Below the pieces are notes generated by a model, which was given only the letters and a program-made list of their open reading frames with translations, had not been told where the DNA came from and searched no databases. Positions 34,933 through 53,232 of a DNA stretch of 64,000 nt are shown here, in pieces. The first letter of the stretch is position 1. Every line of letters begins with the position of its first letter. A program made the position numbers and the translations under genes. Source of the DNA: Thamnaconus septentrionalis (Eukaryota; Chordata; Actinopteri; Tetraodontiformes; Monacanthidae); the NCBI GenBank assembly GCA_009823395.1, contig CM020511.1, positions 20,676,001-20,740,000 on the forward strand. The letters run 5' to 3'.

Positions 34933-37414
34933 GTTGAAAGGAAGCCTCCAGTTTTCTAAGAGACTGTATAGTTAGCCCTCTGTTTACAGCCTCCTTCCTC
35001 CTCCATCCTGCTTTGTTGGACCTTCCTCACCTTTTTGAAAGGGGAATGCAAGACATCCTCGCTCTTTGTGTTGTTGCCGTCAACCTGCCTGGGTAAGCGG
35101 TCAGTAACTTATACAGTATGTGCCCCTTGTGACATCACAAAGGCTGATATCCTGAACTGAGTGCTCTAGCTCACGTTTTTTGAAATCTGCGCTAAACAAA
35201 AGGGATTTAGTGATGCGTGACATTTTCACCAAACACACATAAAGTGCATTTTATACATTAAGGAGCCTTAAAATGAGACAAAATGATCAATAATCTTCTG
35301 GAGGAAAACAGTACAATGCAAAAGAATGATTTCACACGCTAAAAAAAAAAAAGCCATGAGCAATGTGAGAAATGTCTTTGCGCTAGAATGCGGCAAATAG
35401 TTTCTTTTCCTCCTCATCTCCTTCCTAAACACAGGAAATCCTTGTTCCGAATCAACGTGCCTCACAAGAATGGGCGCTTTGTGCGACAATGTAAAAGATC
35501 AGGACGAGCCGAGCCCCGGCGAACAGGGAAGGTAGTGAGGACAGGTAATTGGGTTGGTTTATATTTAGAGGGACCACTACATTCTTGTCATTAGACGATA
35601 AGACATCACAATGAGCCACCAGACTGGAGGAGACGTGGCGTCACTCAACCACAGTCGCACACGACAAACATCATCACACAGATTTTTTTCCTCGTGCTGA
35701 GGAAAGAAGAGAAAACTTCCAGGAATTCAAACTCTAGACTGACTTCAAAACTCCAAATGACCTTTGTTGTTATTGACTCTGGATCCACATTTAGTTGGAC
35801 GTGCATGGAAAGGGTTTTGACGACGACGTAAACAGACTCCATTGTGTTACTCACTGCACACACTCTCCTCCTGCTGTCACACACTGTTTGTGCCACGGCT
35901 CAGCCTGTAATTTCTGCCGCCCGGAGCCCCTCCCACCGGCTGGTTTCACTGCCGGCTGGGGCTCTGCGTTTTTTTCCTTCCCCACTTTATTTTTCTTCCC
36001 TCTCCTTCTTTTTAATTCCCACTTATCTAATTGCGGCACATGAGCAACGAAATAGCTGCCTGGAGTCAACAAAGGTCTGCGCTTGGCTGGCGGCAAAGAC
36101 GCAGGCGTGTCAGCAGACTCTGGCCGCAGCACGGTGCCCACTCAGGCAGCAGTTAGTCCGTCCCATATAATTTGGGCCTAGAAAGTGAGGCTGCAGTTGG
36201 GCCGGCCTGTCATGGCAGGGTGAGCAATCCTGTTTTTCACTGTTCCAAGCAGATAGAACCGATTCAGAACGGACCGGACACGGAGACAGAAACGTGAGGG
36301 CAAAGCTTCCCAAACCGCTGTCAAATATAGCCACACGCTGACACTGTCACGTGGTAATAGTTGACTCCAAAAGGAACCGATTGTTTTAAAAAAATACATA
36401 TTTTAAAGATTTGAAACCTTGAAATTCAAAAGCATCAAAATCCAATGAGAGGAAAACTCTTGGTTACTTTATAGACAACAGCTCTACAAGACTCCTCACA
36501 CACCGGGCACTAGGCCAAGCCAACTGTTCACTGGTAGTGTATATGTGAAAGTACATGAATGTGATTTGACATCCATAAGGGTTCAATGTTTGGATCTTTT
36601 GAACAAACTCATCTGCTTCAGTTCAAATTCAAACTTCAAAATGATCAGTTGATCCTGTGACAGAAAAATAACGTCTTTGGTCGGGATTCGTCCTCCGTGT
36701 TCCTTCTCTTTGGAATCCCAGACTGGAGGCTCCGCGGTGGCGACTGGAGGTGTCAGCAGGAATATTTCTGTGGATTCAGGTCGGGATCAGACCCGGCCGC
36801 TGAGGGATAAACACAGAAACTACGTGCAGCCCGCAGCCAAAACATTTGTTGGAAAAGTTTGCGCCGACGTCCATCAGATAAATAGAGAAATAAATCACGT
36901 TCTGTTCTGCTGTGATCAATATCTGGCCAGTTCAGTGGGAGAGAAACTAACATCGCCGTTCAACAACAACAACAACAACAAATCTTTTCCTGTTGTTTTT
37001 TTTGGTCCATGAGCGGTTTAAAATAGACTCATTTTTGCAGACTTGCGGTAAACAATATTTATGTGATGGGACTCGACTGATAAGACAGTCCCAAGCGGGG
37101 GTGCGGGTGCGGGGGGCACCATCTGATAAAGCCATCAAGGGAACAAATTAATCGGAGGACATGAGAGCTGGGGCTTTGTCATTTTTCAGCGTCACGTCAA
37201 CCGTGACTCTGCAGATAAAAAAACAAGAAAAAAAATCCAGGGCAGATTGTGGTGGGACGGACAGGCGGACGGACGGACGGACACGAGACTCTTCGTTTGG
37301 ATTCAGATGGAAAGATTTTTGCGAAGGACAGATAACACACGCTGATGTCCTGAGTTTTCAGCTTAACTGCATCCAGCCTTCGCTTTCAGGCGATGGGGAG
37401 GTCACTCACAATGC

Positions 37415-37415
<1 letters not shown>

Positions 37416-37467
<52 letters not shown>
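37416..37467. repeat. (CA)n microsatellite
   Basis: About 25 perfect CA units in the gene-poor stretch. Confidence 0.9.
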
Positions 37468-37468
<1 letters not shown>

Positions 37469-37639
37469 TAGCACTGCAGCGACACACAAACACACAGCAA
37501 ACTGTGGAATGTGACACCTTGCTGCTACCTCACTTCAGACCCAGCTCACACCAGCACACAGGCCACCCAGCCGCAGTTGCAATGAAAACATCTTCTGGCA
37601 CCGAACCCTGGCATTCATCGGCCAAATCAACAGGACAAC

Positions 37640-38215
37640 ATTCATTTTTCATCCGCGTCTTTTCAAATTTTGCCTGGAGTCCTAGAGGTTGGTCCTGGTC
37701 TCCAGGCCACTGTTTAAGGGTCTTGGTCTCGTCTCGGACTCGGAGGCATTTTCACTGGGTCTGGTCTTGGTCTCGGACTGGGCGGGCTTGGGATTTTTGA
37801 TCCAGACCAGTCAAGACTCAGTCAACACTACAATGACATGATAATAACAGAAAAGAATCCAGCTGCTGCTGTTTTATGCTCTGTTGGTGACACCCAGAGT
37901 GACACCCAGAGTGACGTCAAACCCCCTTATTCCGAGTTCATTTATTTAAAAAAAAAATTTTAAAGCAAAGTTTTTTTTGAAAATGGTTCAAAATAGTTGC
38001 AAAGCAGCAAAATGTTCAAGAAAATTATTATAGACACCTTACTGAAAAGAGATGTTGCTGTTCCACTTAGAAGCAAACTGGAATTTAAAAAAGCTACTGG
38101 TCATTTTTTTTCTGATTTGTTGTTTTTGTTCTTCTTGGTCTCCATCTCCATATTCTCTAGTCTTGAGAATGTCTTGGTCTCAGCTTGTGTCGACTACAAC
38201 ACTACCCCAGTCTAA
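37640..38215. repeat. Decayed element with CTTGGTCTCGGACT-like ends
   Basis: GGTCTTGGTCTCGGACTGGG and AGACTCAGTCAACACTAC near 37760-37830, and CTTGGTCTCAGCTTGTGTCG ACTACAACACTA near 38170-38205, look like the two halves of a common teleost repeat whose ends read 'ggtctcggtcttgactcaacact'. Assignment is from memory of such repeats; there is no coding capacity. Confidence 0.35.
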
Positions 38216-38472
38216 CACAGCCTCCCTTCACTGTTTTGCATATTTGACTTTTTTTCTTTGACAATGTAAGAGCAGAGAAACCAGCTGAGACGCTTGATGG
38301 TTCCAGCAACAGCGTGTGAGCCTGGAGCAAAACCATGCAGAGTTGTGACGACGCCCCGATACACATTATCACCAAATCAAAGCATCTGGAGCATCAATGA
38401 CCTAAAGGATCTGCACAGTGAGAAACTTTTGTGTACACTGGTCATTCTTCTACCGGAAAAGAGTGGATGACA

Positions 38473-38474
<2 letters not shown>

Positions 38475-38566
<92 letters not shown>
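38475..38566. repeat. Long perfect (TG)n tract, about 46 units
   Basis: About 92 bases of uninterrupted TG followed by GGGTTGGGGGGGG. It is the longest pure dinucleotide run in the window. Confidence 0.95.
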
Positions 38567-38568
<2 letters not shown>

Positions 38569-41553
38569 TGGGGGGGGTAACAGTGAATGAGTCATCACTC
38601 CCCTTTTGTCTGCCTCACACAGCCGTGAGAGCTCACATCACATCAGCATCCCAGCTCTCACACAGGCCCAGGCCCCTCCTCCACCTCCACCTCCTCCTCT
38701 TCTACCTCCACCACCTCCACCTCCTCCTCCTCTTTCTCCTCCTCTGCCAGCGACGAGGAAGAGGAATGTGACGGAGCTCTACCTCCTCTCGCAGACACAC
38801 ACACCGCTGCCACTGCCGCTGCTACTGAGAGTCCCGATTGATGAGTGAACTGCAAAAATGGCCACACTGAACGGCCCTCCTGCAACTCCTGCTGACACAC
38901 GGCGCACCGTTTGAAAATTCACGCGTTACAACCGATCTCAAAAGCATCTCAAATCACATCTCCCTCCCTCCCTCCTTCCTTCCTTCCTTCCTTTGACGTC
39001 GTGCCGCGAGGAAAAGACATTTGCGTGGCGCAGCTGTCCCGCCAGCAGTCAGAGCTGAGCTCCGGGGGTCGCTGGTAGGAAGAGCACGCCACCTGTCAAC
39101 ACCACACGCACCTCCACCCCCCAGGTCACCCCCCCCCCCGCTATGAGGACGTCTCACTCCCCACACTAAAGTCTGTGTTTTCTCTAAGCGTGCGAGCACA
39201 GGTGGCTGCAGGAGGACAGATCCTGTTACAGCAGCGGCGGCTCCCACACTTCACCAGGGAGCCACGGAGGGAGGAGAGGGCAGCTCCAGTCCGAGCAACA
39301 GGTTCTCAGCTGGTGGAGTCTCAGAACCCAGAGTCTTCAGAATGAAGCCGTGACCCAAATTGAAATCTCAAATTTATTCCACAAAAATGAAAACGCTGGA
39401 CAAACTTTCTGTCATGTCTAGTAAATAAATCACTGGAATTATTGAATTGAATTCTGTGTCCCGCAAAACAAATGCCCAACGTTTTCTGTATAAATACATA
39501 TATTTTAAAATCCCTTAAAAAGGGGGGGGGGGGGTACTGCCCAAAAAAGCTGCGAGCCAATCAAAAGAGTTCTGTGACCTGCAGGGCCGACAAGTTGAAG
39601 TTCCCGCTAAAGTAACTGGAGAGAAACCTGAAAAATATTGACTGCTGATTAAATCTAAGGGAGGATTTAAAGAGGAACAGCTTCACAGGCCGAAGTCACA
39701 GAAACAGTCACTTGACGTCTCATGCTAAACAGCTACACACATGGACGAGCAGTGTTCCATTTGATTGGTCCTGCTCAGACTTGCCTGAATACCCACGCTC
39801 CATTACATCGGCTCCGCAAAGAATTTACAGGCGCCAACACACTGATTTGTTCGCGCTGACGACTCGCGTGAGAAGTCAGACTTCTTTTGAAAATGATAAA
39901 CAAATAAATAAAAACTTGCTAGTCCATTAACACTTTGGTAAAATCCCAGTCACGTACCTTGTTGAACTATGCAGAGAGAGCAGAACATTGCTCCTCAAGT
40001 CATTGATTCCACACCGTCTGCATTTAAAGACGACACCATCCTGCTCTCGCTGCAGCTTCTTCCTCCACCCACAAACCATCCAAACACAAAACAACTCGTT
40101 ATGTGACAGCGGACAATAATCCCAACACAGGCTCCCGACCTAATCCCAACTCAAGCTCTTCCATTGTTTGGGAAAACTCCTCACTCACCTCGCAGAGGTC
40201 CCCGGCTTTGAAGGCTCCCGCAGCACATGGAGGAGTCTCAGTCTCTGAAGGCTCTGAGGGGCTGACAGCTGTCTAACCAGAGGAGACCAGCCCCCACATT
40301 CTGCAGCGGCCTGACGTCTTCCATCAAATGTGCCCCTTTGTTGACTGAGGAGAGGAGAAAGAACAATATTAAGGCTGCCCAGGCGCAGAGGGTTTTTTTC
40401 CCAGCCCCTGAGGCATCCCAATTCCTCGGCGGGGCGTAACCAAGCGCTTTTTATCTGCACCCAATCTCCCTCCTGAGCGAAGGGGGGACTTAAAGAGCAA
40501 CACAACTCTAACCCTGCTGTGTCAACAACAAGGCAACAAAGTGAACACGACCTCGGCTTTGGTAGCGTCTTTAATTATCACGGGACGTTTTTCATCTGCA
40601 CAGTTTTGAAATTTGGGGGGTTTTGGTCATTCAGAAGAGCCACAGTGTTTTAAAAGCCAGAACAGTTTACTATTAATGACAATGCGAAGGGATTATTAGT
40701 CCCACTAGGAAAGAGAAGGGCAGCATCAGAGACACACTGATCCACAAAGACACAATGAAAGAGCCCGCAGTGTTTCCGATGGCACCAGATGTCAGCTCGC
40801 ATTGTTTCATGGATTACTGGAAGCACTCAGCAAACACCTCCAGGTGTGCATTCCACACCCGGAATACCCAAAAGAAAGGTGGAGGCCACGCCTCTGGATC
40901 CCGGGGAAATGCTGACTCCTCTTGCTTTTTTCCTTTTGAGGGCAGTATGGACGGCATGGAGCTGAGAACTGGTTGCCCTCAAAGAGAAGAGAAGCTCTGC
41001 AGCCATTCAGACGTTCTCCAGGAAAACGAGGAGGCAGTCGAAGCGGGTTACACTCTGGTTTGAACTCCACACCTGGACTCCAAAGGTCTTTAATCTTTGG
41101 GAGGAAGTGGAAGAAATTACAGGTCTCTCTCTCTCTCGCTCTCTCAGATCCCTCAGAAAACTACACTGTTCAACACAAACAAATCACAGGCGCTCAAAGA
41201 CTGTGTTTTGAGTTCAAGTAAACCTCACCGACGTTCGGCATCAACGTCATTAGGGGAAAGTAAATGTTTGAACAAACTCCACTGAAGTAGGTTTAAAGCG
41301 ACTGTTTTTTTTTTCGTGGCAATCCTTTGTGAAAAGTTTTGTGAAATTGTCCGCATCTCGTCAACACTTCCTGGTAACAATCAAAACGCAAAATCCGGCA
41401 CACGAGACGTCCTCATTTCCAGTAAGCCGGACGCTGATAACCATCCCTGCAGTCATTTCAAGCCCTCACTCTTAAATCGCTGCACCTGATAATCTGGACA
41501 AATAAATGCACATGTGAGATGACAGAGATGGGGAGGAAGGGAGAGAGACACAG

Positions 41554-41561
41554 GAGGAGAC

Positions 41562-41596
<35 letters not shown>

Positions 41597-41600
41597 AAAG
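41554..41600. repeat. (GA)n tract
   Basis: GAGA dinucleotides with short AAAG interruptions, in a wider purine-rich stretch (41515-41655). Confidence 0.85.
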
Positions 41601-44600
41601 AGGTGGGGGTCGAGGGGTGAGAGAGAGGAGGGAGAAGACGATAGGGAGGGCGAGGTGTTTCCTGTTTCCATAGCTCTAATTATACCAGCCTCCCGAGGAA
41701 TGGCCTCCGTCAGGAAGAGGAGTTTTCTCTCCTCAACATATAGAAGCTCAGCCACTGTGAGACGACAGTGTGAGGAGGATAAAATAATGGAGGATAAAAG
41801 GAAATCAAATGACTTGTAAAGGTTCCATGTCTTCAGATTTGGTAGCATTTGGGAGCATCTAGCAAGATGAATGTTCAGCCTTATGCAAATAGACATGATT
41901 TACATATTTTTTAGATATCAACCAAAAGTAGAAAACAAGCCACCGCTCATCCGTGAGTTCTTGGGGGAGGTGTTGGTGCTGGACTTGGACGCTCAGAGGA
42001 CAAAAAAACAACAGCCGCACACTCGTAACCTGGTGCCAATTATCAATTTATTTAGCAAGCTTCTTCAGGCATACATAGACAACCAGTGAGTGTGGCTGTA
42101 TACAAAGCGGTTGTGGCCGTCACTTCACCTGATTGTGTTCATGCCAGGCACCTGTGGAGGCATGGCAGAAGCCAACAAAACATCATGGGCACTGTAGTCC
42201 AGCTGGGGAACTTGTAGTCCCAAGACAGGTATCACCTTGCAACAATATATCCATACATAAAAAAAGTACTATATATACACAGTAAATAATTCCCTCACAA
42301 TTGAAAAATGTTTTTCTGCTGTTTTTTGACTTCTAGGTATCACTCAAAAAAATGAACAAATAGCCATCAGATTGGCTGGAAAAATCTAGAAAAGGCTGCT
42401 GAGATGCTCCTTGATTTTTGGAGACCTTGTTTCCTGATGTCCCCCACTTGAACTAAGACCACAGAACCCAGAGTTGATCCACCTCCTGGGCCTCCTCACA
42501 AGTGGACTTGCTCTAAATGCTTATTATTATCAAACAAAAACACAACAATGATCTGTTTGAGTACATTTTAACTGAAAACCACACAATGAACATGCTTTCA
42601 TCCAAAAGTGTGGAGTTGCAGCTCTTCGCTAACACACAGACGTTCTTGAATCCTATAGACGTCGAGCTCTCGCTCCATCTGTAAGCAAGTCGTTGCGAGG
42701 GTTCCTTCCTGTTTAAAGATCCCGCAGAAGATTGGCTCCTGAAAGGATGTGGCTTCTGAAAGATGCTGAGTCTGGGCAAAGGGGGTTTGCAGCTCTTTAA
42801 GATTTTTATCGAGGCACGGGCAGAGCAGGAGGGCTTACAAAAGCAGAGCCGCTCCTTTGGTTTACTGCTCCTAAACAAAAAATCCTTCAACACTGCCCTC
42901 CCCTGGTGGATGGAAGCTTTAAAAGTCTGGTGCCACCGCCGCTGCTGCTGCTGCTGCTGCTGCTGTTGTTTTTCTTTACAGTATCCAGCAGGAGCTCTAC
43001 ATGCACCTGGTGTTAACTGTAGACTGGCAGACTTTCGGTCTGCTGCATTTTACAGCGAATTAGACAAAACACTAAATCTTGCGAGCAACAAAAGTTAGAG
43101 GTTCCCATAAAGTTCAGTCATGGTAAAGCCGACTTGCTGAGCGAAGAACAGTATGATAATCACTTTGACAGGCCTGGTTTCTCATCAGTCTTCCTGCCGG
43201 CCATTAGTATGCAGCAGAGAGTGAGAGGGTGTTACAGGAGGAGGACGGCGGCAGAGCGGACCACTGCTGGGCAACCTCCACGCCAGGCGGGGGAATGTGT
43301 GGTGCTGTCTGCGGCCTGCCTCTGCTTACTCTCAGCAATGGGCGTAATTGCAAACAAACAGTGCAGAAACCAGCAGCGACTGATGAAGTTTCTGTCCCGG
43401 CTGACCGGAGACATTGGAGTGGGTAGGAGGGGGGAAAGTGTGCAAACAACAGCCGAGAGGCGCACAATGAGATCTGCGCACACATTTCCTGCGCCCTAAA
43501 AAGAAGGGGGCCGTCATAAACTCCGCTGGTGGCTTTCGCGCCACCCCGAGGAGTCGTGTCCTCTCCTCGGTAAACACAAAGTCAGCTGTTGTCTCCGCAC
43601 TTGTGCCGATTGCGTGAGGGTTGTCAAATGTCAGCGGCACTCCGGGAAAGGCCGCGTGATGACGACTAGATGAGCCGCTATCAGGAGACAGTCAGAATGA
43701 AACTGGACTCACCGTCGCTCACCACGTCTTTGAAATCAAAATCAAAATGTCTCTGTTCTTGCACGCTGGGCGAGTCATGGCACTTCCTTCATTCATTCAT
43801 CAGCGTGATACATACGCAGGCCATGCAGCACTTTACATGATTGTTAGTTTTTTCTTCTGAAACAGACAAATATTTCAGATGTTTTGGTATCGCTTTTACG
43901 TGTTGCGACGTAAACTAAACCAACTTCCTCAGAAGGTCACACAGGTGGTGCTGTGTGACGCATTTTATCAGCTGGTGCCAGGGAGGTGCAAAGGTACGAA
44001 GACAGCATCAAAAATATTTGTGTAGCTGTTTTAGAAGAAAAATACTGCCAATCATGTATATATTAAATGAAGACACATTGAATCCCATTCAGTCATGCAG
44101 CCTTTGGTTAGAAATAAGTAGTACTGGTATGATTGAGACCTTTAAGGAGGAGTTCTGTGGACAGAAGCACAGTTGCATCAAACAGCTCATAAGAATAAGT
44201 AAAAACGTGCAGTATCTACTGTATGTAGAAGCAGAAGAATGAAGGCATGAACAGAAACGCTTGAGGAAAATAAAACAACTCTAAAGTTAGACCTTGAAGT
44301 TGCCAACGCACTTTTGATCAGGTTTTGCAGTCTTGGCCAATCCTAGTTTAATAGCTGCAGTCTCAGATGTGCTGTAGCGTGACAAATACCCGACATTCTG
44401 TCTCCATGTATAACAAGGGGTGGCTCACACTCCAGCGCTCGCAGCAAAGTCTGCCGTGTTGCTTCTACTCTCCTGTGGCTTTATCTCGCTGACGCCCCCC
44501 CCCCCATCATCGAGGTTCCATCGCTCCAGTTTTAAAAAGCGTCAAGCTCAGACAGTCAGAATCTAGTGGAACTTCTCCCCCACCCAATCCCGATTCAGCA

Positions 44601-45030
44601 CTGCTCAGTTTGGGGTTTAATCAAGTGGAAATTGGTAATAGAGGGCCGTGGGGGTGGCCGGGGGTCGGGGTCCAGGGTAGAATGGAGCAATTGTTCCGAT
44701 AAAGGCCTCATCCTGAGTCCACTTTGAAGTTTTGTCCGGGGGGGATATTCTGAGATTTTACAGTAGCAGTTCACCCGCTCACTTCTCGCTCAACATCAGC
44801 AGCTGCAAAATTGATGCGAGGCTTTGCACACAGGTTGACCGAGCAGAGATAAGTTCTAGTTTGAGTTCAAGTAAACCCACTTACAAAAAACAAAAACCCA
44901 ACTATACCACACCTAATTGCATATTAGCCGCCTGGAATTTGTATTTCTTCAAAATGTCTGTGTCACTCACATGCACCACTTACAATATTTACCATTCAAC
45001 GCCCCCCCCTCTCCACTCCACATTCTGTAG

Positions 45031-45067
<37 letters not shown>
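45031..45067. repeat. (CA)n microsatellite
   Basis: About 18 perfect CA units. Confidence 0.9.
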
Positions 45068-45068
<1 letters not shown>

Positions 45069-47324
45069 GCAGACAGACAGGGCTCCCACTGGTCTATTAT
45101 GGTGCAAAGCCTTTCTCATGCGTGTCTTGAATGAAAGCCAGCGTATGGATGGTCTGAGATAATCACGTTTTCCCGAGGCAGGCTTAGCTCCTCTAAATGA
45201 GCCACACAGCAACAGGGCCAAACAAAGCTGTTGTATATTGGGGGGGGAGAGAGAGAGGAGAGCCCGCAACTCACTCAGACAAAAAGTTTAATCTCAAAGT
45301 TTCCTAGGGGGGGGGGGAATGAAAACTTGGGGCTTGTAGCTGCAGAAACAGGCGAGTCACCGAGTTCACTTTGCGGAGATGTGTTGTTGCACTCGTGTTG
45401 TGCAAACTCCTCCAGAGCTTTCCTACCTCTCGGATTCGTCCCTCAGCAGGTGCATTTGGCACACTGGAGCGATGCTGCGCCGTCCGGTCTCCACCAACAT
45501 TCTCCTCTCCGAACTTGTCCCGCTGGTTGCAGAGTGCAGGGCGCCTCCATGCCGAGGGCGCAAATGGCCAGAACAAAAACGAAACAAAACAAAACAAACA
45601 ACAAAAAAAAAAAAAACAGCGAGTGAAGCCAAAAACGCGGTGCCTCGGTGCGGACAGACCAGCGCACTTTGGCTGGACGTTAGTGTTTGACAGCGTTATG
45701 TGCAGAGTTTTCTTTTTCTTCTTCCCCCGAGGCGCACAAAGTGGATATTTGCATTAGGCCGACCCTCCCCTCGCCTTTCATAGCTGCCATTGTTTGTCTC
45801 AGTCGGGGCTCGGATTCTGTCCTTCCCCTAAATCCCTGACGACCGGAGCAGGGAATGCTGCTCGCCCTGAGCCGGCCTGCCAATTAACAAAAGCTACACA
45901 AAGAAAAACCGCAGCGCGCTGACACCCCCCTCCCCCCCTTCATCACTTTAATACATTAAATGATCCGTTCAATCGAGCTGAAACTCGGCTTTGAAGTTGC
46001 GTTTCTGGTTTACTAGAGTCACTTTTTAACAACTGTAAAGTTGTAACTGGCAACCTGATAGTACTTTGTGGATGTTACTGGTTTTGCTTTTATCTATTCT
46101 AAATATTTTGTTTCATTTTTTGCTCCACTTTTTCAAAAGTAGAAACCACTCAGTTCTGCAGACTGGCCCTTTGTGACACCATTAAGGGGATGGAGGCCAC
46201 TCCCAGATTAATGACAATGCCACCAGGAGGGTGGTTTGTTCACCTTGTGGCCACCTATGAAGACAATTCAATAAACAAAGCATCAGTTTTATTAGGCAGC
46301 TACAAGATTGCATTTTGACAGGATGCTGTTAACAGAAGGATAATTGTACGGATTTCTGGGAATTTACGCTTTGTTCTGTTTTGTTTAAATTTTTGGGGAG
46401 GGGTTGGCTGCTATTATTTCTCCACTGGACTCCAGGATGAAAAATATATATGGTGCCTTGAAAACTCAGACATCACAAATTGGCCTCTTTTCCAGTCACT
46501 GAATGTTTAGCTGCCACTGTGGAGCTTTTCTTCTCAAAGTCATGTGATCTGAGGGAAAGCTCAGAGTGCTTAGAAAAAGATTAAAGTGTGAATATTTTAC
46601 CAAACCTCTTGGTTTTTTTTTGTTTTTTTAAAAATGCAACATCCTGGTGAGGGTCATGTGACAGAAGAACAGATGTCAATTGTTCCTTGAGGTGTGATTG
46701 TTTGGTCGCTTGTGGTCGGATTGATTTGCTGTCCAGTTTTCCATTAAAAAACACTCAATCAAAAGGATATATGCAACAGCTTCCTGAGTCTTGCCGTTTG
46801 AGCAACTCCTTTGTTTACCAGTGGATCAGAGAGTGTCGAGACCTTTATTGACACAGCCTGAGGACTCCTGAGAATGTCTGCTCACAGAGTCGTTAAAAAG
46901 CAGATCACAGACACATTCAACCTGAGGTTAAAGTTTTACGCCAGGGTTTGGATCTCATATTTTAAAATAGTAATACTGATTAACATAAAACAGCTGTGTT
47001 TTCTTAATGAACCAATGATAAAAATCCTCAATGTGAACGAAACCAACTAACATCACCTCCCCACACTACATACTGCGGCCTCTATGGCATTAGAGGTGTT
47101 TTTATGCCATCTAGTGACTGACACTGAGAAAGACTACTGACCGCCATTAAAATGTGACCTTTCCCACTGGCCAAAAATCCGTTCAAACTCACTAATTGAA
47201 TTTGGTAGCAATGGGAACGGCTCACCGACCCTGCGTCGACCCGCGTCAAACCAACCCGGCAAGGCTTTAATTGGCTTGGCTCCGATCGACTAGAAGTGTG
47301 GAAAAGCCAGACCCTCTGGGCTCA

Positions 47325-47450
47325 AAGATGGCTCCCATTCATTTCAATGGAGTTGCTCACCCAGCGCATCCGCTGGATAAGTTTTTGACTTCTGCGTTAA
47401 TGGGCCCCAGAAAGAATGTGCAGTGGTGTCACTTCCATTATTATCACTAT
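47325..47450 (+). repeat. Dispersed repeat related to 63155-63270
   Basis: Shares CCATTCATTTCAATG, GATAAGTTTTTGACTTCTGC (AAAAAGTTTATGACTTCCGC in the other copy), GTCAATGGGCCC/GTTAATGGGCCC and AGTGTCACTTCC in the same order and orientation. No coding content. Confidence 0.55.
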
Positions 47451-47999
47451 TATTTTATTGTTAGTAGAAGTAGTAGAAGTATTTTGATTATGTTTTATAC
47501 AGTATATAGGTCACTGTATATGCAGATTATGCACCCTACGCACTTTTATTGTGAAGCACTTTGGTGCGGTGTAACGACAAAATTAGTTCGCTTTCAGAAG
47601 GTGTCCGTGGGGCGGCGACTGCCGAGCAACCTGCCATTGGCTAAATGGCCATCCATCATCAAACTATCTGTTTATTTGTCCGTTTGCCCATCGTTCGTTC
47701 GACCGCGATGTAGTTTGTCCGAAGAGAGTTGCCGTATGTGACGTCATCGGCAGTCGCCGACCGGACACATTTCGAAGGCGGACTAACCTACATCTGTGTA
47801 GTCGGGTTGCGACAACCTGTATCCGATCTAGTTCTTTCCGATGGCCGAAACCCGCGTCAACCCGCTAATTTACGTGATGACGTAAGCCTTACGTGACGCT
47901 GCGTCATCACATCGCGCCTGTCGCGGCGTATATCACTTAGCAAATTATAGTTCTGTTCCCATTCGAGACTGGTGGATTCGCTTTCAGGATCCTTTCGGC

Positions 48000-52296
<4,297 letters not shown>

Positions 52297-52699
52297 ACTG
52301 TGCATAGAGAACTCATTTTTACCAGGGTGGGCCTGCCTCCTCCAGCACCCCAACAAAGGATGGGGAGACAAACTACAGGCACTTTCAGTGGTGGTTTGAA
52401 AGAGAGTAAGGTTTGACATGATGCCATGACTAAGATGCTAACAGAGAGCTAAATATGCTATTTTTTACATTTTTTTTTTATTTTTCCCGAGGTAACCATA
52501 TTGATGTCATGGTGTTTGCCATGTTTTTGTTGTAACTTTTACAGTCAAAGTACTGTCAGCTAACGGTCCTAATAATTAGTTCTGCTGAAAGCTTTTGCAA
52601 ATGATTACTGTTATTTTCTTTTCTTCTGACAAATAAAGATGTAAAGATGTGACCTGCTTGACAGTTTTCCACTGTGACTCCATACAACATGCATTTACA

Positions 52700-53150
52700 C
52701 TCTCAGATGGGCCATTAATAAAGGAAAACAACAAGTCACGAACAAGGGGGAAAAAAAGACACAAAAAGGCTGACAATAAACCAAAATACATCCTAACCAT
52801 ACCATACATCCCAGAGATAACAGAACCAATACATGGGATCATGAAAAAACATCACATCCACTCAGCGGTCAAACCGCATACCAAACTCCATTAACTACTG
52901 GTACATCCAAAGGATAAAATGGCACCGGACCAAAAATGCAATGTCAGCTACGAAATATCGGGCAAGTCATGAAATAAAACATACATGGAGGAAACAGGAC
53001 GATCATTCATAACCAGAAAGAAGGAAGCCCCAAAAGGAATGCGAGAAGGAGACAGCGGAGAGTTTCACACGGACACAGAAACAAACAGCAGAACAAGAAA
53101 AGCTAAATTCAGGCATCACTGATCATTGCAGAAGAAATAATCTCACCAAT
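52700..53150 (+). pseudogene. Retroelement ORF fragment with GIY-YIG-like C-terminus (Penelope-like), copy 1
   Basis: Translations include GPLIKENNKSRT, then KPKYILTIPYIPEITEPIHG, IMKKHHIHSAVKPHTKLHYI-like sequence, and degraded pieces matching copy 2. Frames are broken by substitutions and gaps. The pattern 'IPYIPEITEPI..I.KKH.I..AVKPHTKL' resembles the region between reverse transcriptase and GIY-YIG endonuclease in Penelope-like elements. The central GIY-YIG core is missing. It follows the Myb-like gene and was duplicated with it. Confidence 0.5.
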
Positions 53151-53159
53151 ATATATAAA

Positions 53160-53232
53160 GGCCGATTGATAGATAGATACTTTCATTATCCCGAAGAAAA
53201 TTATGCAGTCGTCTGTTGCGTCCACTCTTACA
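53160..53232 (-). mobile_element. Reversed LINE/SINE tail at the duplication boundary
   Basis: On the minus strand this reads ...TTCTTCGGGATAATGAAAGT followed by ATCTATCTATCAATC, a retroelement 3' end like that at 19480-19608. It starts exactly where copy 1 of the duplicated segment stops matching copy 2. A purine tract (AAAAAGAAAA-type) follows at 53254-53290. Confidence 0.5.

Larger units (their letters stand above)
33751..47880. other. Gene-poor stretch of about 14 kb
   Basis: I found no exon set, conserved protein segment or RNA gene here. It holds a hAT-like element (34604-34932), a decayed repeat (37640-38215), several microsatellites and a very long GT tract (38475-38566). There are also poly-G/C runs near 34263-34275, 39524-39534, 44498-44507 and 45307-45318, a CpG-containing GC-rich patch around 45360-45900, and a dispersed repeat near 47325. 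Open frames in this stretch are simple-sequence artefacts (His-Thr, Pro, Leu or Gly/Arg runs). Confidence 0.6.

Noticed and set aside
38377..38848. Long open frames over the TG tract and the following CCTCCACC sequence
   Set aside because: They encode only Thr-His/Val-Cys or Pro/Leu runs caused by simple sequence; there is no start context, splice support or conserved segment.
41871..42240. Short frame with PPLIREFLGEVLVLDLDAQR
   Set aside because: Looks transposon-like, and nearby CATGGGCACTGTAGTCC-type text recurs in fish repeats, but I could not name a family or find element ends.
42763..43098. Open frame of 111 codons with a CTG run
   Set aside because: Biased composition, no conserved motif and no fitting splice sites.
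45231..45760. GC-rich patch with several open frames, considered as a first exon of an unknown gene
   Set aside because: Frames on both strands are similar in length and lack conserved protein, and no downstream exons were found.
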